Assembly: GCF_039531105.1 (NCBI RefSeq)
Contig: NZ_BAAAPK010000001.1
Coordinates: 1,798,001-1,862,000, forward strand
Source of the DNA: Microbacterium lacus
GTDB lineage: Bacteria > Actinomycetota > Actinomycetes > Actinomycetales > Microbacteriaceae
DNA: 64,000 nucleotides
Direction of reading: 5' to 3'
Shown: piece by piece, positions 45,408 to 55,784 of the stretch
Layout of the letters: each line of letters opens with the position of its first letter
Numbering within the stretch: position 1 is the stretch's first letter
Notes under the pieces: model-generated
Told to the model about the DNA's origin: nothing
Database searches by the model: none
Seen by the model: the letters and a program-made list of their open reading frames with translations, nothing else
Position numbers and translations under genes: made by a program

Positions 45408-47643
45408 CCCGGTACACGTCGTAGACCGCGTCGATGCGGCGCACCGCGTTCAGCACCCGCTCGAGGTGCACGATGTCGCCCATCTCGAACACGAACCGGC
45501 TGAGCGCGAGACGGTCGTTCGTGGTGGACACGGTCGCCGAGAGGATGTTGACGTGGTGCTCGCTGAGCACACGGGTGACATCGCTCAGGAGGCCGGAGCG
45601 GTCGAGCGCCTCGATCTGGATCTGCACGAGGAAGATGCTCTTCGTCGTCGGTGCCCACTCCACCTCGATCAGGCGTTCGGCGTCGTCCATGAGGGACTTG
45701 ACGTTCGTGCAGTCTGCGCGGTGCACCGATACGCCGCTGCCGCGTGTGACGAACCCGACGACGTCGTCGCCCGGGACCGGAGTGCAGCACTTCGCGAGCT
45801 TCACGAGGATGTCCGGAGCACCGCGCACGAGGATCCCGGAATCGCCGCCGCGCGGCTGACGGGAACGCCCGACGTGCGGGATGTCGATCGGCCCGGTCGA
45901 CGTGTCATCCGCGGTGACGGCCGCCGTGACCTTCTCGATGACCGACTGGGTCGACACGTGCCCTTCGCCGACGGCGGCATACAGTGCCGTGACGTCCTCG
46001 TAGTTCAAGGACCGGGCCACCTCGGAGAACGAGTCCTGATTCATCAGCCGCTGCAGCGGCAGGTTCTGCCGGCGCATCGCGCGCGCGATCGATTCCTTGC
46101 CCTGCTCGATCGCCTCTTCGCGGCGCTCCTTCGTGAACCAGCCGCGGATCTTGCTTCGGGCCCTCGTGCTCTTGACGAATCCGAGCCAGTCCTGACTGGG
46201 GCCGGCATCCGGATTCTTCGAAGTGAAGACTTCGACGACGTCGCCGCTCTGAAGTTCGGACTCCAGCGGCACGAGGCGGCCGTTGACCTTCGCGCCCATC
46301 GTCCGGTGGCCCACCTCGGTGTGCACGGCGTAGGCGAAATCGACCGGGCTGGCGCCGGTGGGCAAACCGATCACGCGGCCCTTCGGGGTGAAGACGTAGA
46401 CCTCTTTGGCTCCGATCTCGAAGCGCAGCGAGTCCAGGAACTCCCCGGGGTCAGCGGTCTCGGCCTGCCAGTCCGAAATGTGCGCGAGCCAGGCCATGTC
46501 CGCATCGACGGATTTCGCATCCGCCTTGCCGCCGGTCATCCGCTCCTTGTACTTCCAATGCGCGGCAACGCCGTACTCGGCCTGCTGATGCATCTCGTTC
46601 GTACGGATCTGGATCTCGACCGTGCGCCCGCCCGGACCGATCACCGTCGTGTGCAGCGACTGGTACAGGTTGAACTTCGGCGTCGCGATGTAGTCCTTGA
46701 ACCGGCCCGGCAGTGGCGTCCAGCGCGCGTGGATCGCCCCGAGGACCGCGTAGCAGTCGCGCACGCTGCCGACGAGGATGCGGATGCCGATCAGATCGTA
46801 GATGTCGTCGAACTCGCGACCGCGCACCACCATCTTCTGGTACACCGAGTACAGCTGCTTGGGCCGCCCCATCACCCGCCCGCGGATCCGCAGATCGCGC
46901 AGGTCGCTGTCGACCGCGTCGATCACGTTGTGCACGTACTGCTCGCGCTGCGGAGTGCGCTGTTTGACGAGGCTCTCGATCTCGGCGTACAGCTTCGGGT
47001 GCAGTACGGCGAAGGACAGATCCTCGAGCTCGGACTTCACCGTCTGGATGCCGAGTCGATGAGCGAGCGGCGCGTAGATCTCGAGGGTCTCGGTCGCCTT
47101 CTTCCGCGCCTTCTCGGGCGGGACGAACCCCCACGTGCGGGCGTTGTGCAGCCGGTCGGCGAGCTTGATCAGGAGCACGCGGATGTCGCGTGACATCGCC
47201 ACGATCATCTTGCGGACGGTTTCGGCCTGCGCGCTCTCGCCGTACTTGACCTTGTCGAGCTTCGTCACGCCGTCCACGAGCATCGCGACTTCGTCGCCGA
47301 ACTCGGCGCTCAGCGCATCGAGCGAGTACTCCGTGTCTTCCACCGTGTCGTGCAGAAGTGCGGCGGCGATCGCCTTCGGACCGAGTCCGAGGTCGGCGAG
47401 GATCTGCGCGACGGCGAGCGGATGGGTGATGTACGGCTCGCCGCTCTGACGCGTCTGGCCCGTGTGGGCCTCATCGGCGACCGCGTACGCCCGTTCGATG
47501 ATGGACAGGTCGCCCTTGGGGTGATGCGTTCGGACGGTGCGCAGAAGCTGCTCGACATCGTCGCGGCGCGCGGAACGCGAGAAGATCCGCGGGACGAGGC
47601 GGCGCAGCGACGAGGACTGGGCGGCGGGAACGGTCTCGGTCAT
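45394..47643 (-). CDS. relA: Bifunctional (p)ppGpp synthase/hydrolase Rel
   Basis: Rel (749 aa) makes and degrades the stringent-response alarmone. The N-terminal HD hydrolase domain has H74 and HD at 98-99 (LLHDTVEDT), the synthetase domain YDLIGIRI and [13 protein letters not shown] near residue 330, a TGS domain near 410 ([15 protein letters not shown]), and a C-terminal ACT domain. Both catalytic domains look intact. ATG has GGAGGG upstream and a TAGGAT -10-like box at 47671-47676. Confidence 0.97.
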   Translation of the reverse strand: MTETVPAAQSSSLRRLVPRIFSRSARRDDVEQLLRTVRTHHPKGDLSIIERAYAVADEAHTGQTRQSGEPYITHPLAVAQILADLGLGPKAIAAALLHDTVEDTEYSLDALSAEFGDEVAMLVDGVTKLDKVKYGESAQAETVRKMIVAMSRDIRVLLIKLADRLHNARTWGFVPPEKARKKATETLEIYAPLAHRLGIQTVKSELEDLSFAVLHPKLYAEIESLVKQRTPQREQYVHNVIDAVDSDLRDLRIRGRVMGRPKQLYSVYQKMVVRGREFDDIYDLIGIRILVGSVRDCYAVLGAIHARWTPLPGRFKDYIATPKFNLYQSLHTTVIGPGGRTVEIQIRTNEMHQQAEYGVAAHWKYKERMTGGKADAKSVDADMAWLAHISDWQAETADPGEFLDSLRFEIGAKEVYVFTPKGRVIGLPTGASPVDFAYAVHTEVGHRTMGAKVNGRLVPLESELQSGDVVEVFTSKNPDAGPSQDWLGFVKSTRARSKIRGWFTKERREEAIEQGKESIARAMRRQNLPLQRLMNQDSFSEVARSLNYEDVTALYAAVGEGHVSTQSVIEKVTAAVTADDTSTGPIDIPHVGRSRQPRGGDSGILVRGAPDILVKLAKCCTPVPGDDVVGFVTRGSGVSVHRADCTNVKSLMDDAERLIEVEWAPTTKSIFLVQIQIEALDRSGLLSDVTRVLSEHHVNILSATVSTTNDRLALSRFVFEMGDIVHLERVLNAVRRIDAVYDVYRVTSS

Positions 47644-47670
47644 CCGATCCCTCCCCTCCGCGAGGTGTCA

Positions 47671-47676
47671 ATCCTA
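47671..47676 (-). promoter_or_regulatory. Candidate -10 (TAGGAT) for relA
   Basis: Minus-strand TAGGAT 27 bp before relA ATG, with GGAGGG in the short leader. Confidence 0.4.
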
Positions 47677-47707
47677 TGCCCGTGCGGCGCGGCCATCCGC
47701 CGGTCGA

Positions 47708-48697
47708 TCAGGCGGGCGTTCCGGCGAGCTCGCGGGCGGCGAGGATGCGCGCGTCCCGCTCCTTGAAGCGTTCCTCGCCCTCGCGCAGCAGCGAGTACAG
47801 GGGTGCTGCGACGAAGAGCGTCGAGTAGGCCGCGACGATCGTGCCGACGAAGATCGAGAGGGACAGATCGGTGAGCGTCTGCGCACCCAGCCACACCACA
47901 CCGACGATCAGGATCGCACCGGTGGGCAGAACTGCGACGACGGTCGTGTTGATCGAGCGGATCAGGGTCTGATTGACGGCCAGGTTCACCGACTCGCCGA
48001 AGGTGCGCCCGGACACTTCGCCGTCCTCGCTCGTATTCTCCCTGATCTTGTCGAACACGACGGTCGTGTCGTACAGGGCGTACGAGAGGATCGTCAGGAA
48101 GCCGATCACCGCGGCGGGCGAGATCTCGAAGCCGAAGAGGGAGTACACGCCGACGGTGATGATGAGCACATCCAGCAGGCCGATGATCGCCGACACCGAC
48201 ATCTTCCAGGTGCGGAAGTACAGCGCGAGGATCAGGAAGGTCAGCGCGAGGAAGATCGCGAGGCCCCACAGCGACTGCCGGGTGACGTCCTGCCCCCAGC
48301 TGGGCCCGATGAACGATGCGCTCACCTCGGCCGGATCGACCTGGTACGCGTCCGCGAGCGCGGCGCTCACGTCGCGCGTCTGGGCGTCGGTGAGCTGATC
48401 GGTCTGGACCCGGATCCCGTCGTCGCCCACCGTCACGACTTTGGTCGTGGCGTCCGGCACGACCGACTGCACGGCATCCGTCGCCACCTGCTGGTCGGTG
48501 GTCGTGACACCGTTCACGGTGAACTGGGAGCCGCCGGTGAACTCGATCGAGAACTGGATGGGGCGGAACAGCGGCACCAGGGCCGCGCCGATCACGAGGA
48601 TCGCCGCGATCAGGAACCACAGACGACGACGACCGACGAACGGGAATGAAGTCTTGCCCGTGTAGAGGTCGTTTCCGAGCTGGCTCATGGAGCGCAT
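47708..48697 (-). CDS. secF: Protein translocase subunit SecF
   Basis: SecF (329 aa) with SecD uses proton motive force to help the Sec translocon release exported proteins. Six membrane helices are predicted, the first at about 27-47, with a large extracytoplasmic P4-like domain after it (FTGGSQF) and the conserved helix-4 region ALYDTTVVFDKIREN. ATG 48697 shares one base with the secD stop (TGATG). The C-terminus is short and charged. Confidence 0.96.
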   Translation of the reverse strand: MRSMSQLGNDLYTGKTSFPFVGRRRLWFLIAAILVIGAALVPLFRPIQFSIEFTGGSQFTVNGVTTTDQQVATDAVQSVVPDATTKVVTVGDDGIRVQTDQLTDAQTRDVSAALADAYQVDPAEVSASFIGPSWGQDVTRQSLWGLAIFLALTFLILALYFRTWKMSVSAIIGLLDVLIITVGVYSLFGFEISPAAVIGFLTILSYALYDTTVVFDKIRENTSEDGEVSGRTFGESVNLAVNQTLIRSINTTVVAVLPTGAILIVGVVWLGAQTLTDLSLSIFVGTIVAAYSTLFVAAPLYSLLREGEERFKERDARILAARELAGTPA

Positions 48698-50430
48698 CAG
48701 GATTGTCCCCCCGTGTCGTTCTTGGTCGGTCTGCCGCTCTCGCCGGCGGCGGCGAGCTCGGCCTGCTTGCGCTCCGCGATCGTCTGGCGGCGCTCGGCTT
48801 CGCCGCGCGAGCGTGAGGCGCGCTTCTCGGCCTGCGTCTTGGGCGCCGCAGCCACCGGCGCGCGGAACTGCGCGCGCCCACGGTAGACCGCACCGAGGGC
48901 GGTGGGGTCCATGCCCGAAAGAGGGTGACCGGATCCGAAGAACTTCGTGCGGGCCAGCAGCTGCATCACCGGGTGGGTGAACAGGATGAAGATCAGGACG
49001 TCGATCGCCGTCGTGAGCCCCAGCGTGAACGCGAAGCCCTTCACGGTGGCGTCCGCGAGGATGTAGAGGACCACCGCGGCGAGGATGTTGATCGACTTCG
49101 AGATGTAGATCGTGCGCTTCGCGCGGCCCCAGCCGTCCTCGACGGCGCCGGTGATCGACTTGCCGTCGCGCAGTTCGTCGCGGATGCGCTCGAAGTAGAC
49201 GATGAACGAGTCGGCCGTGAAGCCGATCGTCACGATCAGGCCCGCGACGCCGGCGAGCGACAGGCGGAAGCCCATGCGCCACGCCAGGATGCACAGCGTG
49301 ATGTAGGTGAGGACCGCCATGACCGCGAGCGAGGCGATGATCACGAAGCCGAGCGCGCGGTAGACGATGAGCGAGTAGATCGCGACCAGGAGGAGGCCCA
49401 CGAGGCCGGCGATCAGACCGACCTGCAGCTGCTGCGATCCCAGCGTGGCGGAGATGGACGCCGAGCTCTCGACGGTGAAGCTGAGCGGCAGAGCGCCGTA
49501 CTTCAGCTGGTCGGCGAGCACTTTCGCGGTGTCCTGCGTGAAGCTTCCCGTGATGCTCGGGTTGCCCCCGAGGATCACGGCGTTCATCGACGGGGCGGAG
49601 AGCACCGTGCCGTCGAGGACGAAGGCGAACTGGTTCAGCGGGGGGTTCGCGCCGTACAGGCGCTGGCTGATCTCGCCGAAGGTCTTCGTCCCGGCGTCGT
49701 CGAACTTGAGGTTGACCGCCCACTGGCCGCTGGTCTGTTCGAGCCCGAACGTCGCGTCGCTGATCGACGTGCCGTCGAGTTCGACCGGTCCGAGGATGTA
49801 CTTGACCGAACCGTCCGTCTCGCACGTGATGAGCGGCTGATCCTTCGGCGCACTGGCCGGGTCGTTGCTCGGGTTCGCGCAGTCGTACGCGAGGTACTCG
49901 GCCTGCAGCGCCGGGGTCACCCAGGAGATGTCGCTCCCGTTCGTCGGCTCCGCGGTCGGCGTGCTCGGCAGGGACGGATCCGGCGTCGGATACGGCGTCT
50001 CCTTGCCGTCATCGCCGACGAACGTCGTGGCCGGGGCGCCGGCCACCAGCACCGCACGCAGCTGGAGCTGAGCGGAGGCCTCGATGCGGTTCCGGGTCTC
50101 CTCGTCCGCCTGACCGGGGATCTGGACGACGATCTGGTCGGCGCCCTGACGTGCGACGTCGGCCTCGCCGACGCCCGAGGCGTCCACACGTTGCCGGATG
50201 ATCGTGACGGCCTGGTCCATCTGCTCGTCCGACGGTGTCACGCCGTCGGCCGTCTCGGCCTGGAGGACGATCTGCGTGCCGCCCTGGAGATCCAACGCGA
50301 GCTCAGGCGTCCACGAACTCGCCTTGAAGACGTATACGCCGAGCGCGTTGATTCCGAAGAGCACCGCGGTGATGATCAGGAGGCCGGTCAGCGCACGCCA
50401 GGCATGCCGGACAGGAGTGGATGTCGCCAC
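48697..50430 (-). CDS. secD: Protein translocase subunit SecD
   Basis: SecD (577 aa) has one N-terminal helix (about 14-34), a large extracytoplasmic P1 domain (DLQGGTQIVLQAE motif, then an actinobacterial insert with Pro/Thr-rich sequence near residue 150-165), and five C-terminal helices with GLIVTIGFTADSFIVYFERIRDE. A long basic cytoplasmic tail follows. GTG start; no strong ribosome site. yajC lies 38 bp downstream on the minus strand's 5' side. Confidence 0.96.
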   Translation of the reverse strand: MATSTPVRHAWRALTGLLIITAVLFGINALGVYVFKASSWTPELALDLQGGTQIVLQAETADGVTPSDEQMDQAVTIIRQRVDASGVGEADVARQGADQIVVQIPGQADEETRNRIEASAQLQLRAVLVAGAPATTFVGDDGKETPYPTPDPSLPSTPTAEPTNGSDISWVTPALQAEYLAYDCANPSNDPASAPKDQPLITCETDGSVKYILGPVELDGTSISDATFGLEQTSGQWAVNLKFDDAGTKTFGEISQRLYGANPPLNQFAFVLDGTVLSAPSMNAVILGGNPSITGSFTQDTAKVLADQLKYGALPLSFTVESSASISATLGSQQLQVGLIAGLVGLLLVAIYSLIVYRALGFVIIASLAVMAVLTYITLCILAWRMGFRLSLAGVAGLIVTIGFTADSFIVYFERIRDELRDGKSITGAVEDGWGRAKRTIYISKSINILAAVVLYILADATVKGFAFTLGLTTAIDVLIFILFTHPVMQLLARTKFFGSGHPLSGMDPTALGAVYRGRAQFRAPVAAAPKTQAEKRASRSRGEAERRQTIAERKQAELAAAGESGRPTKNDTGGQS

Positions 50431-50468
50431 GAGGGGTCAGCTTTCTGGGAGCCCGGGAGGGCGAGCGG

Positions 50469-50924
50469 TCAGGCCTTGGGCTTGGAGTCCGTGTCGGCGT
50501 CGGGCTCAGCGGTCTTGCCCGCCTCCGCGGCGCGGGCGTGGTCGTCGCTGATGGAGCTGATCGCTCCGCTGGCCACGCCGTCGATGTAGCCGGCCTCATT
50601 GACCTCGGCCTCGATGAACTCGTCCTCGGTGACCGTGCCCTCGGCGGGATCGACGACGCGGAGGATCGCCTGGCTGTGGACCTTGATCTCGACGCCGGGC
50701 GCGATCTCGACGAGTGCGGGCTGGTCGAGGTTCTCGGGGTCGAACGCGACGATCGTGCCGTAGAGGCCACCCTGCAGGAGCACCTCCGCGCCCGGGACGG
50801 TCTGGCGAGCCTTCTGCTCCTGCTCGAGCTTCTGCTTCTGCATGCGTCGACGCGAGCTCCAGAACATGAAGCCGAGCAGGACGACCAGCAGGATGATCAG
50901 GCCGTAATTGGAGAGGAATTCCAT
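50469..50924 (-). CDS. yajC: Sec translocon accessory subunit YajC
   Basis: YajC (151 aa) has a single N-terminal helix (about 8-25, LIILLVVLLGFMFW), the basic SRRRMQKQK patch and the GAEVLLQGGLYGTI motif. The C-terminal 60 residues are an acidic extension longer than in E. coli. It is the first gene of yajC-secD-secF and lies 81 bp after ruvB. Confidence 0.95.
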   Translation of the reverse strand: MEFLSNYGLIILLVVLLGFMFWSSRRRMQKQKLEQEQKARQTVPGAEVLLQGGLYGTIVAFDPENLDQPALVEIAPGVEIKVHSQAILRVVDPAEGTVTEDEFIEAEVNEAGYIDGVASGAISSISDDHARAAEAGKTAEPDADTDSKPKA

Positions 50925-51005
50925 GGAGGCGAGAGCCTTTCGAATCAGGCGTGCGCCGCGGCGGCACTGCCTTGCAGGAGATGGTGAGGCGAGAGCCTCC
51001 AGCGA

Positions 51006-52034
51006 TTATAGATCATCGAATCTGAGCGCCGAATCGAGGTGGGATACGCCCAGGTGCGCGAAGGCGGGCGGCATCGCGATGCGTCCCCGCGGTGTCCGGC
51101 CGACGAATCCGATGCGCACCAGATAGGGCTCGACGACGGATTCGATCGTCTCCGCCTCTTCGCCGACCGCGACCGCCAGGGTGCTCAGCCCCACCGGGCC
51201 ACCGCGGAATCTGCGCACGAGGGCGTCGAGGACAGCGCGGTCCAGACGGTCCAGGCCGATTCCGTCCACGTCGTACAGATCGAGAGCCGCGTCGACGGTG
51301 GTCGTATCGCCCCCTCCCCCGCGGACGACGATGAAGTCGCGAACGCGCCGGAGCAGGCGATTCGCGATGCGCGGCGTTCCGCGGGAGCGCCGGGCGATCT
51401 CGGCGCGCGATGCGGCAGGCAGGTCGACGCCGAGCATTGCGGCGGAGCGCTCGATGACGCGCTCGAGCTCTTCCGGCTCGTAGTACTCGAGGTGCGCGGT
51501 GAAGCCGAACCGATCGCGGAGCGGGTTCGGCAGCAGGCCCGAGCGCGTCGTCGCGCCGACGAGCGTGAACGGCGAGAGATCCAGCGGGATGCTGGTGGCA
51601 CCGGCGCCCTTGCCGACCATGATGTCGATGCGGAAGTCCTCCATCGCGAGGTACAGCATCTCCTCCGCCGAGCGCGCCATGCGGTGCACTTCGTCGATGA
51701 AGAGCACTTCGCCCGGCGTGAGGCTGGACAGCAGTGCAGCCAGGTCGCCGGCGTGCTGGATCGCGGGCCCGCTGGACAGGCGCAGCGCCCGGCCGCTCTC
51801 GTGGGCCACGATCATCGCGAGCGTCGTCTTGCCGAGGCCCGGGGGCCCGGAGAGCAGGATGTGGTCGGCCGGCCGCTGCTGGATGCGCGCGGCATCGAGC
51901 AGGAGCTGAAGCTGGCCGCGGACCTTCTGCTGACCGACGAACTCAGCGAGCGACGCCGGGCGCAGTGCCCCTTCGATCGCGAGCTCGGTCTCATCCAGAG
52001 GCTCGTCCGCGTCGAGGACGTCAGCCACCGGCAT
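51006..52034 (-). CDS. ruvB: Holliday junction DNA helicase subunit RuvB
   Basis: RuvB (342 aa) is the hexameric AAA+ motor that moves Holliday junctions. Walker [12 protein letters not shown] is near residue 65, Walker B FIDEVHR near 113, sensor GATTRSG near 160, and the winged-helix domain with RTPRGR at the C-terminus. The start overlaps ruvA by 14 bp, giving coupled expression. Confidence 0.98.
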   Translation of the reverse strand: MPVADVLDADEPLDETELAIEGALRPASLAEFVGQQKVRGQLQLLLDAARIQQRPADHILLSGPPGLGKTTLAMIVAHESGRALRLSSGPAIQHAGDLAALLSSLTPGEVLFIDEVHRMARSAEEMLYLAMEDFRIDIMVGKGAGATSIPLDLSPFTLVGATTRSGLLPNPLRDRFGFTAHLEYYEPEELERVIERSAAMLGVDLPAASRAEIARRSRGTPRIANRLLRRVRDFIVVRGGGGDTTTVDAALDLYDVDGIGLDRLDRAVLDALVRRFRGGPVGLSTLAVAVGEEAETIESVVEPYLVRIGFVGRTPRGRIAMPPAFAHLGVSHLDSALRFDDL

Positions 52035-52641
52035 GCTCCTTGCGTGCGGGGCCGAGTGCGGCCAGGGCTCGGCGCAGGAGAGACGGCACGGAGTCGCGCT
52101 CGGCGTCCGTCGCGTCCTCCATCACGACCGACACGGCCTCGGCGGCCGCACGCTCGTTCCAGCCGAGGCCCATGAGCGCCTGGGTCACCGAAGCGGCGAC
52201 GTCCGGTGTCGCGGCCGCCCGTGCGGCGCCGGACGCGCGCGGGGCGATGATCTTGCCGGCGAGCTGCACGACGATGAGCTTCGCCGTCTTGGGTCCGATC
52301 CCCGAGACGCGCCGGAAGGGCGCGTCGTCGTCCTGCGCGACGGCGTCGGCGATCTGCGTGACGCTGAGAGCGGCGAGAACACCGAGCGCAGACTTGGGGC
52401 CGACGCCGGTCACGCCGAGCAGCTGCGTGAAGACGACGAGCTCTTCACGGCTCTCGAAGCCGAAGAGCGACAGGGCGTCCTCGCGCACGATCAGGTTCGT
52501 GTGCAGGTGCACGTCGTCGCCGACGTTCGTCGCGGCGGCGACGGGGGGTGTCACCGCGACGCTGAGTCCCACTCCCCCGACCTCGACGACGATCGAGTCC
52601 GTGTCCACGTGCGCCGCGCGCCCGCGCAGAGAAGAGATCAT
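52021..52641 (-). CDS. ruvA: Holliday junction DNA helicase subunit RuvA
   Basis: RuvA (206 aa) tetramers hold the junction and recruit RuvB. Domain I starts [12 protein letters not shown], domain II has two helix-hairpin-helix motifs ([12 protein letters not shown] and [12 protein letters not shown]), and domain III, which contacts RuvB, is at the C-terminus. The ATG has TAGGAT 6 nt upstream and no ribosome site, so it looks leaderless although it follows ruvC by 52 bp. Confidence 0.97.
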   Translation of the reverse strand: MISSLRGRAAHVDTDSIVVEVGGVGLSVAVTPPVAAATNVGDDVHLHTNLIVREDALSLFGFESREELVVFTQLLGVTGVGPKSALGVLAALSVTQIADAVAQDDDAPFRRVSGIGPKTAKLIVVQLAGKIIAPRASGAARAAATPDVAASVTQALMGLGWNERAAAEAVSVVMEDATDAERDSVPSLLRRALAALGPARKEHAGG

Positions 52642-52647
52642 GCGGGC

Positions 52648-52653
52648 ATCCTA
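52648..52653 (-). promoter_or_regulatory. Candidate -10 (TAGGAT) for leaderless ruvA
   Basis: Minus-strand TAGGAT ends 6 nt before the ruvA ATG. Confidence 0.45.
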
Positions 52654-52693
52654 TGCCGCGCATTCGCAGTTTTGTTCGACCGACACACAGAAG

Positions 52694-53254
52694 TCAGCGG
52701 CGCGCCAGCCGCTCGGCATCCGCCCACGCCCTCTGCGCGGGCGTGAGCTGTGCGCCGGTCGTCGCCGCCTGCCCCCCGCCGCGCCACGCATGACACAACG
52801 CGAGGGCGAGGGCGTCCGCGGCGTCCGCGGGCTGCGGGATCTCGTCCAGCCGCAGGATCCGGGCAACCATGAGCTGGACCTGTCGCTTGTCAGCCGCCCC
52901 GTAGCCGGTGACCGCCGCCTTGACCTCGGTGGGCGTGTGGGTCGCAGCGGCGAGTCCGCGCTCGCCTGCGATCAGGAGCGCGATGCCGCTGGCCTGGGCG
53001 GTGCCCATGACCGACTGGCGGTTGTGCTGCGAGAACACGCGCTCGACGGCCACGACCGCCGGCGCATGCTCGTCGATCACCGCGCGGATGCCCGCTGCGA
53101 TCGTCGCGAGCCGGCGCTCGATGGGTTCGCCCGGATCGGAGCGCACGACACCCACATGGACGAGCCGCGCTGACCGGTCGCTTGCGACGTCGACGACGCC
53201 GACCCCGCACCGGGTCAGGCCGGGGTCGATGCCGAGCACACGAAGAGCTGCCAC
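52694..53254 (-). CDS. ruvC: Crossover junction endodeoxyribonuclease RuvC
   Basis: RuvC (186 aa) cuts Holliday junctions. The RNase H-fold catalytic acids are in [11 protein letters not shown] (D9), VAVERVF (E near 71), and the C-terminal [16 protein letters not shown] motif. GTG start at 53254 has TAGCGT exactly 6 nt upstream, suggesting leaderless transcription. The last 20 residues are variable. Confidence 0.96.
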   Translation of the reverse strand: MAALRVLGIDPGLTRCGVGVVDVASDRSARLVHVGVVRSDPGEPIERRLATIAAGIRAVIDEHAPAVVAVERVFSQHNRQSVMGTAQASGIALLIAGERGLAAATHTPTEVKAAVTGYGAADKRQVQLMVARILRLDEIPQPADAADALALALCHAWRGGGQAATTGAQLTPAQRAWADAERLARR

Positions 53255-53260
53255 CGTCCC

Positions 53261-53266
53261 ACGCTA
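53261..53266 (-). promoter_or_regulatory. Candidate -10 (TAGCGT) for leaderless ruvC
   Basis: Minus-strand TAGCGT ends 6 nt before the ruvC GTG in the 46-bp gap after the YebC gene. Confidence 0.45.
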
Positions 53267-53300
53267 TGCGCGGGGCGGTGGCAAGCGGACGCGGCGCGCC

Positions 53301-54059
53301 CTACTCGTCGTTCTCGAGCTCGGCCTGAACCTCGGCGGACAGATCGAAGTTGCTGTAGACGTTCTGGACGTCGTCGCTGTCCTCGAGCGCGTCGATCAGC
53401 CGGAAGACCTTCCGGGCCGTCTCGGCGTCGACCTCGACCTTGAGGGACGGGACGAACTCGACATCGGCCGACTCGTAGTCCAGTCCCGCGTCCTGCAGCG
53501 CCTGGCGCACGGTGACCAGGTCGGAGGCCTCCGTGATGACCTCGAATCCCTGGGCGTGCTCTTCGACGTTCTCGGCGCCGGCCTCCAGTGCCGCCAGCAT
53601 CACGTCGTCCTCCTCGGCGCCCTCGCCGGAGACGACGATCACGCCTTTGCGGTGGAAGTTGTACGCAACCGACCCGGGGTCGGCGAGCGTGCCGCCGTTC
53701 CGGCTGAGTGCGGTGCGAACCTCGGCTGCCGCACGGTTCTTGTTGTCGGTGAGGCACTCGATCATGAGGGCCACGCCGTTGGGTCCGTAGCCTTCGTAGA
53801 GGATCGTCGTGTACTCGACGGCCTCGCCGCCGATGCCCGCACCGCGCTTGACCGCGCGGTCGATGTTGTCATTCGGGACCGAGGTCTTCTTCGCCTTCTG
53901 GATGGCGTCGTAGAGCGTCGGGTTGCCCGAGACGTCTGCGCCGCCCATCTTGGCGGCGACTTCGATGTTCTTGATGAGCTTGGCGAACGACTTGGCACGG
54001 CGCGAATCGATGATCGCCTTCTTGTGCTTCGTGGTCGCCCACTTGGAGTGGCCGGACAT
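53301..54059 (-). CDS. yebC: YebC/PmpR family regulatory protein
   Basis: YebC (252 aa) belongs to a family first described as DNA-binding regulators and more recently linked to translation of proline-rich stretches. The start [15 protein letters not shown] is diagnostic, and [11 protein letters not shown] and [14 protein letters not shown] follow. The C-terminal acidic helix region is typical. ATG 54059 has GGAGGA directly against it and TAAACT 6 nt upstream, fitting the leaderless pattern. Confidence 0.97.
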   Translation of the reverse strand: MSGHSKWATTKHKKAIIDSRRAKSFAKLIKNIEVAAKMGGADVSGNPTLYDAIQKAKKTSVPNDNIDRAVKRGAGIGGEAVEYTTILYEGYGPNGVALMIECLTDNKNRAAAEVRTALSRNGGTLADPGSVAYNFHRKGVIVVSGEGAEEDDVMLAALEAGAENVEEHAQGFEVITEASDLVTVRQALQDAGLDYESADVEFVPSLKVEVDAETARKVFRLIDALEDSDDVQNVYSNFDLSAEVQAELENDE

Positions 54060-54065
54060 TCCTCC

Positions 54066-54071
54066 AGTTTA
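54066..54071 (-). promoter_or_regulatory. Candidate -10 (TAAACT) for leaderless yebC
   Basis: Minus-strand TAAACT ends 6 nt before the yebC ATG; the spacer GGAGGA is too close to the ATG to act as a ribosome site. Confidence 0.45.
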
Positions 54072-54088
54072 CGCGGCGACGGCGCTCC

Positions 54089-54628
54089 TCACGGCGCGAG
54101 GATCCTTCCCAGCGTCCGAAGGTTCCGGTTCGTCGTCGAGGTGCGGTACGCCGCACGAGCGAGCAGCTTCGCGAACGGTGTGTCCGTCGTCGTGCCTTTC
54201 ACCGGATTCCAGTAGAGGACGCCACGCCCCCGAGCGACCGGATCCACGTCCGCGTCGAGGGATGCCGCCGCGGTCGCGAGTTCGTCCAGCACGGCGTCGT
54301 CACTGCCGAACACCACCCACGGCTGCCGGGTCCCATCCGAAGCGTCGAACGGGAATCCGGTCCGGGCCTGCTCGACCTCGTCGCGGGTCTTCAGAACGAT
54401 CCAGGCGTCGTAGCCGAACCGCTCGCGCAGGCCGGCTTCGATCCGACGCTTCAGATCGCCGCGCGCCCCGGGGGCGGCATCCGCGGTGAAGGCGGCATTG
54501 CCGCTCGCGAGGAACGTGCGGACATCCTCCAGGCCGAGGTCGCGCTGCATGAGCGAAACGAGGTCCGCATTGCGGATCGTCACTCCCCCGACGTTGACTC
54601 CGCGCAGCAGCGCCACCCAGGCGGTCAT
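54089..54628 (-). CDS. DUF1697 family protein
   Basis: A 179-residue cytoplasmic protein with the DUF1697 hallmarks: AWVALLRGVNVGG at residues 3-15, DVRTFLASGNAAF near 35 and a C-terminal TTDTPFAKLLARAAYRTSTTNRN segment. The function of the family is not established. GGAG precedes the ATG, and it follows the EVE-like gene by 6 bp, so the two are probably co-transcribed. Confidence 0.9.
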   Translation of the reverse strand: MTAWVALLRGVNVGGVTIRNADLVSLMQRDLGLEDVRTFLASGNAAFTADAAPGARGDLKRRIEAGLRERFGYDAWIVLKTRDEVEQARTGFPFDASDGTRQPWVVFGSDDAVLDELATAAASLDADVDPVARGRGVLYWNPVKGTTTDTPFAKLLARAAYRTSTTNRNLRTLGRILAP

Positions 54629-54634
54629 CCGCTC

Positions 54635-55156
54635 CTACAGCGCGAACTCGAAGCCGAAGCGGGAGGACAGCAGCGCCACGAGGTCGCGGGGCACTTTGGT
54701 GACGTACGCGGGTGCGGGCACGAGCGTGTCCGCCGAGCCGATGAACGGGAAGTAGACCGGCCCGTCCGTGAGGGCCTCTATCGAGTCGCGGATCGCGACG
54801 ATGTCGGAGCCGATGCGTCGCAGGGCGGTCAGGGTGATCGGAGAGGCGAGGCGGAGCGTGTCGCTCACCGGCATGCGCCAGTGGGGCAGCTCTTCGCCGT
54901 GCCGGGCCGTCGTCTCCTCGCCGAGCGGCCCGAGCACGCGACCCCACGCGGCGATGCCGGGAACGGGGAGGGTCCGATCCCACACGAACAGGGTGTCGCC
55001 CGGCTCGGTGCAGCCGACGAGCTCGTGCGACCACTCGAAGCGCCGGTCGGGTGAGGCCTTCGGAGCACGCAGCGCGTCGCCGACGACGCCGCGGGACGGC
55101 GCGATCATCCAGTACCGCTCCTCGGGGCGGTCGTGCCACCACTTGTTCACGGTCAT
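54635..55156 (-). CDS. Hypothetical protein, possible EVE/PUA-like fold
   Basis: A 173-residue protein starting with an aromatic motif (KWWHDRPEERYWM) and containing GDTLFVWDRTLPVPGIAAWGRVLG, a pattern seen in EVE/PUA-like modified-base readers, where a Trp/Tyr-rich N-terminus and a GD-x-h-x-h-Y/W strand form the pocket. This is a weak structural inference. TAGGTT ends 6 nt before the ATG, so transcription can start here and continue into the DUF1697 gene. Confidence 0.6.
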   Translation of the reverse strand: MTVNKWWHDRPEERYWMIAPSRGVVGDALRAPKASPDRRFEWSHELVGCTEPGDTLFVWDRTLPVPGIAAWGRVLGPLGEETTARHGEELPHWRMPVSDTLRLASPITLTALRRIGSDIVAIRDSIEALTDGPVYFPFIGSADTLVPAPAYVTKVPRDLVALLSSRFGFEFAL

Positions 55157-55162
55157 GCCAGA

Positions 55163-55168
55163 AACCTA
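55163..55168 (-). promoter_or_regulatory. Candidate -10 (TAGGTT), leaderless
   Basis: Minus-strand TAGGTT ends 6 nt before ATG 55156, in the 31-bp gap after pdxT. Confidence 0.45.
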
Positions 55169-55187
55169 GCCGGTGTGCGCCCGCCGG

Positions 55188-55784
55188 TCAGGCGGCACGC
55201 ACGGTCTGCAGGAACAGCTCGTGGAACCGGTGCTCGCCGGTGACCTCCGGGTGAAAGCTCGTGCCCAGCAGCGCGTCGCGACGCACAGCGACGATCCGTC
55301 CGTCGTCCAGCCGCGCGAGCGTCTGCACCGACGGTCCCGCCGACTCCACCACCGGCGCCCTGATGAACACGGCGTGCACGGGCGGGTCTCCGAGTTCCGG
55401 CACCGCGAGATCCGTCTCGAAGGAGTCCAGCTGGCTTCCGAAGGCGTTGCGGCGGACCGCGATGTCCAGGCCGCCGAAGCTCTCCTGACCCGCGATGCCG
55501 TCGATGATCCGGTCGGCGAGCAGGATGAGTCCGGCGCACGTGCCGTACACCGGCATCCCCGCGGCGATCGCGGTGCGGATCGGGTCCTGCATTCCGAACG
55601 CGCGCGAGAGCTTGTCGATCACGCTGGACTCGCCGCCCGGGATGACCAGCCCGCGCACCGACGCCAGCTCCTCCGGTCGTCGGACCAGACCGACGTCGGC
55701 GCCGAGGCCCTCCAGCACGCGGACGTGCTCGCGCACGTCTCCCTGGAGGGCGAGGACGCCGACGCGCGGCCTGTTACCAGCCAC
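55188..55784 (-). CDS. pdxT: PLP synthase glutaminase subunit PdxT
   Basis: PdxT (198 aa) hydrolyses glutamine to feed ammonia to PdxS. It is a class I amidotransferase with IPGGESS near residue 50, the nucleophile in [10 protein letters not shown] near residue 80 and the His/Glu pair in SFHPEVT near 177. GTG 55784 overlaps the pdxS 3' end by 11 bp, so the subunits are coupled. Confidence 0.96.
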   Translation of the reverse strand: MAGNRPRVGVLALQGDVREHVRVLEGLGADVGLVRRPEELASVRGLVIPGGESSVIDKLSRAFGMQDPIRTAIAAGMPVYGTCAGLILLADRIIDGIAGQESFGGLDIAVRRNAFGSQLDSFETDLAVPELGDPPVHAVFIRAPVVESAGPSVQTLARLDDGRIVAVRRDALLGTSFHPEVTGEHRFHELFLQTVRAA

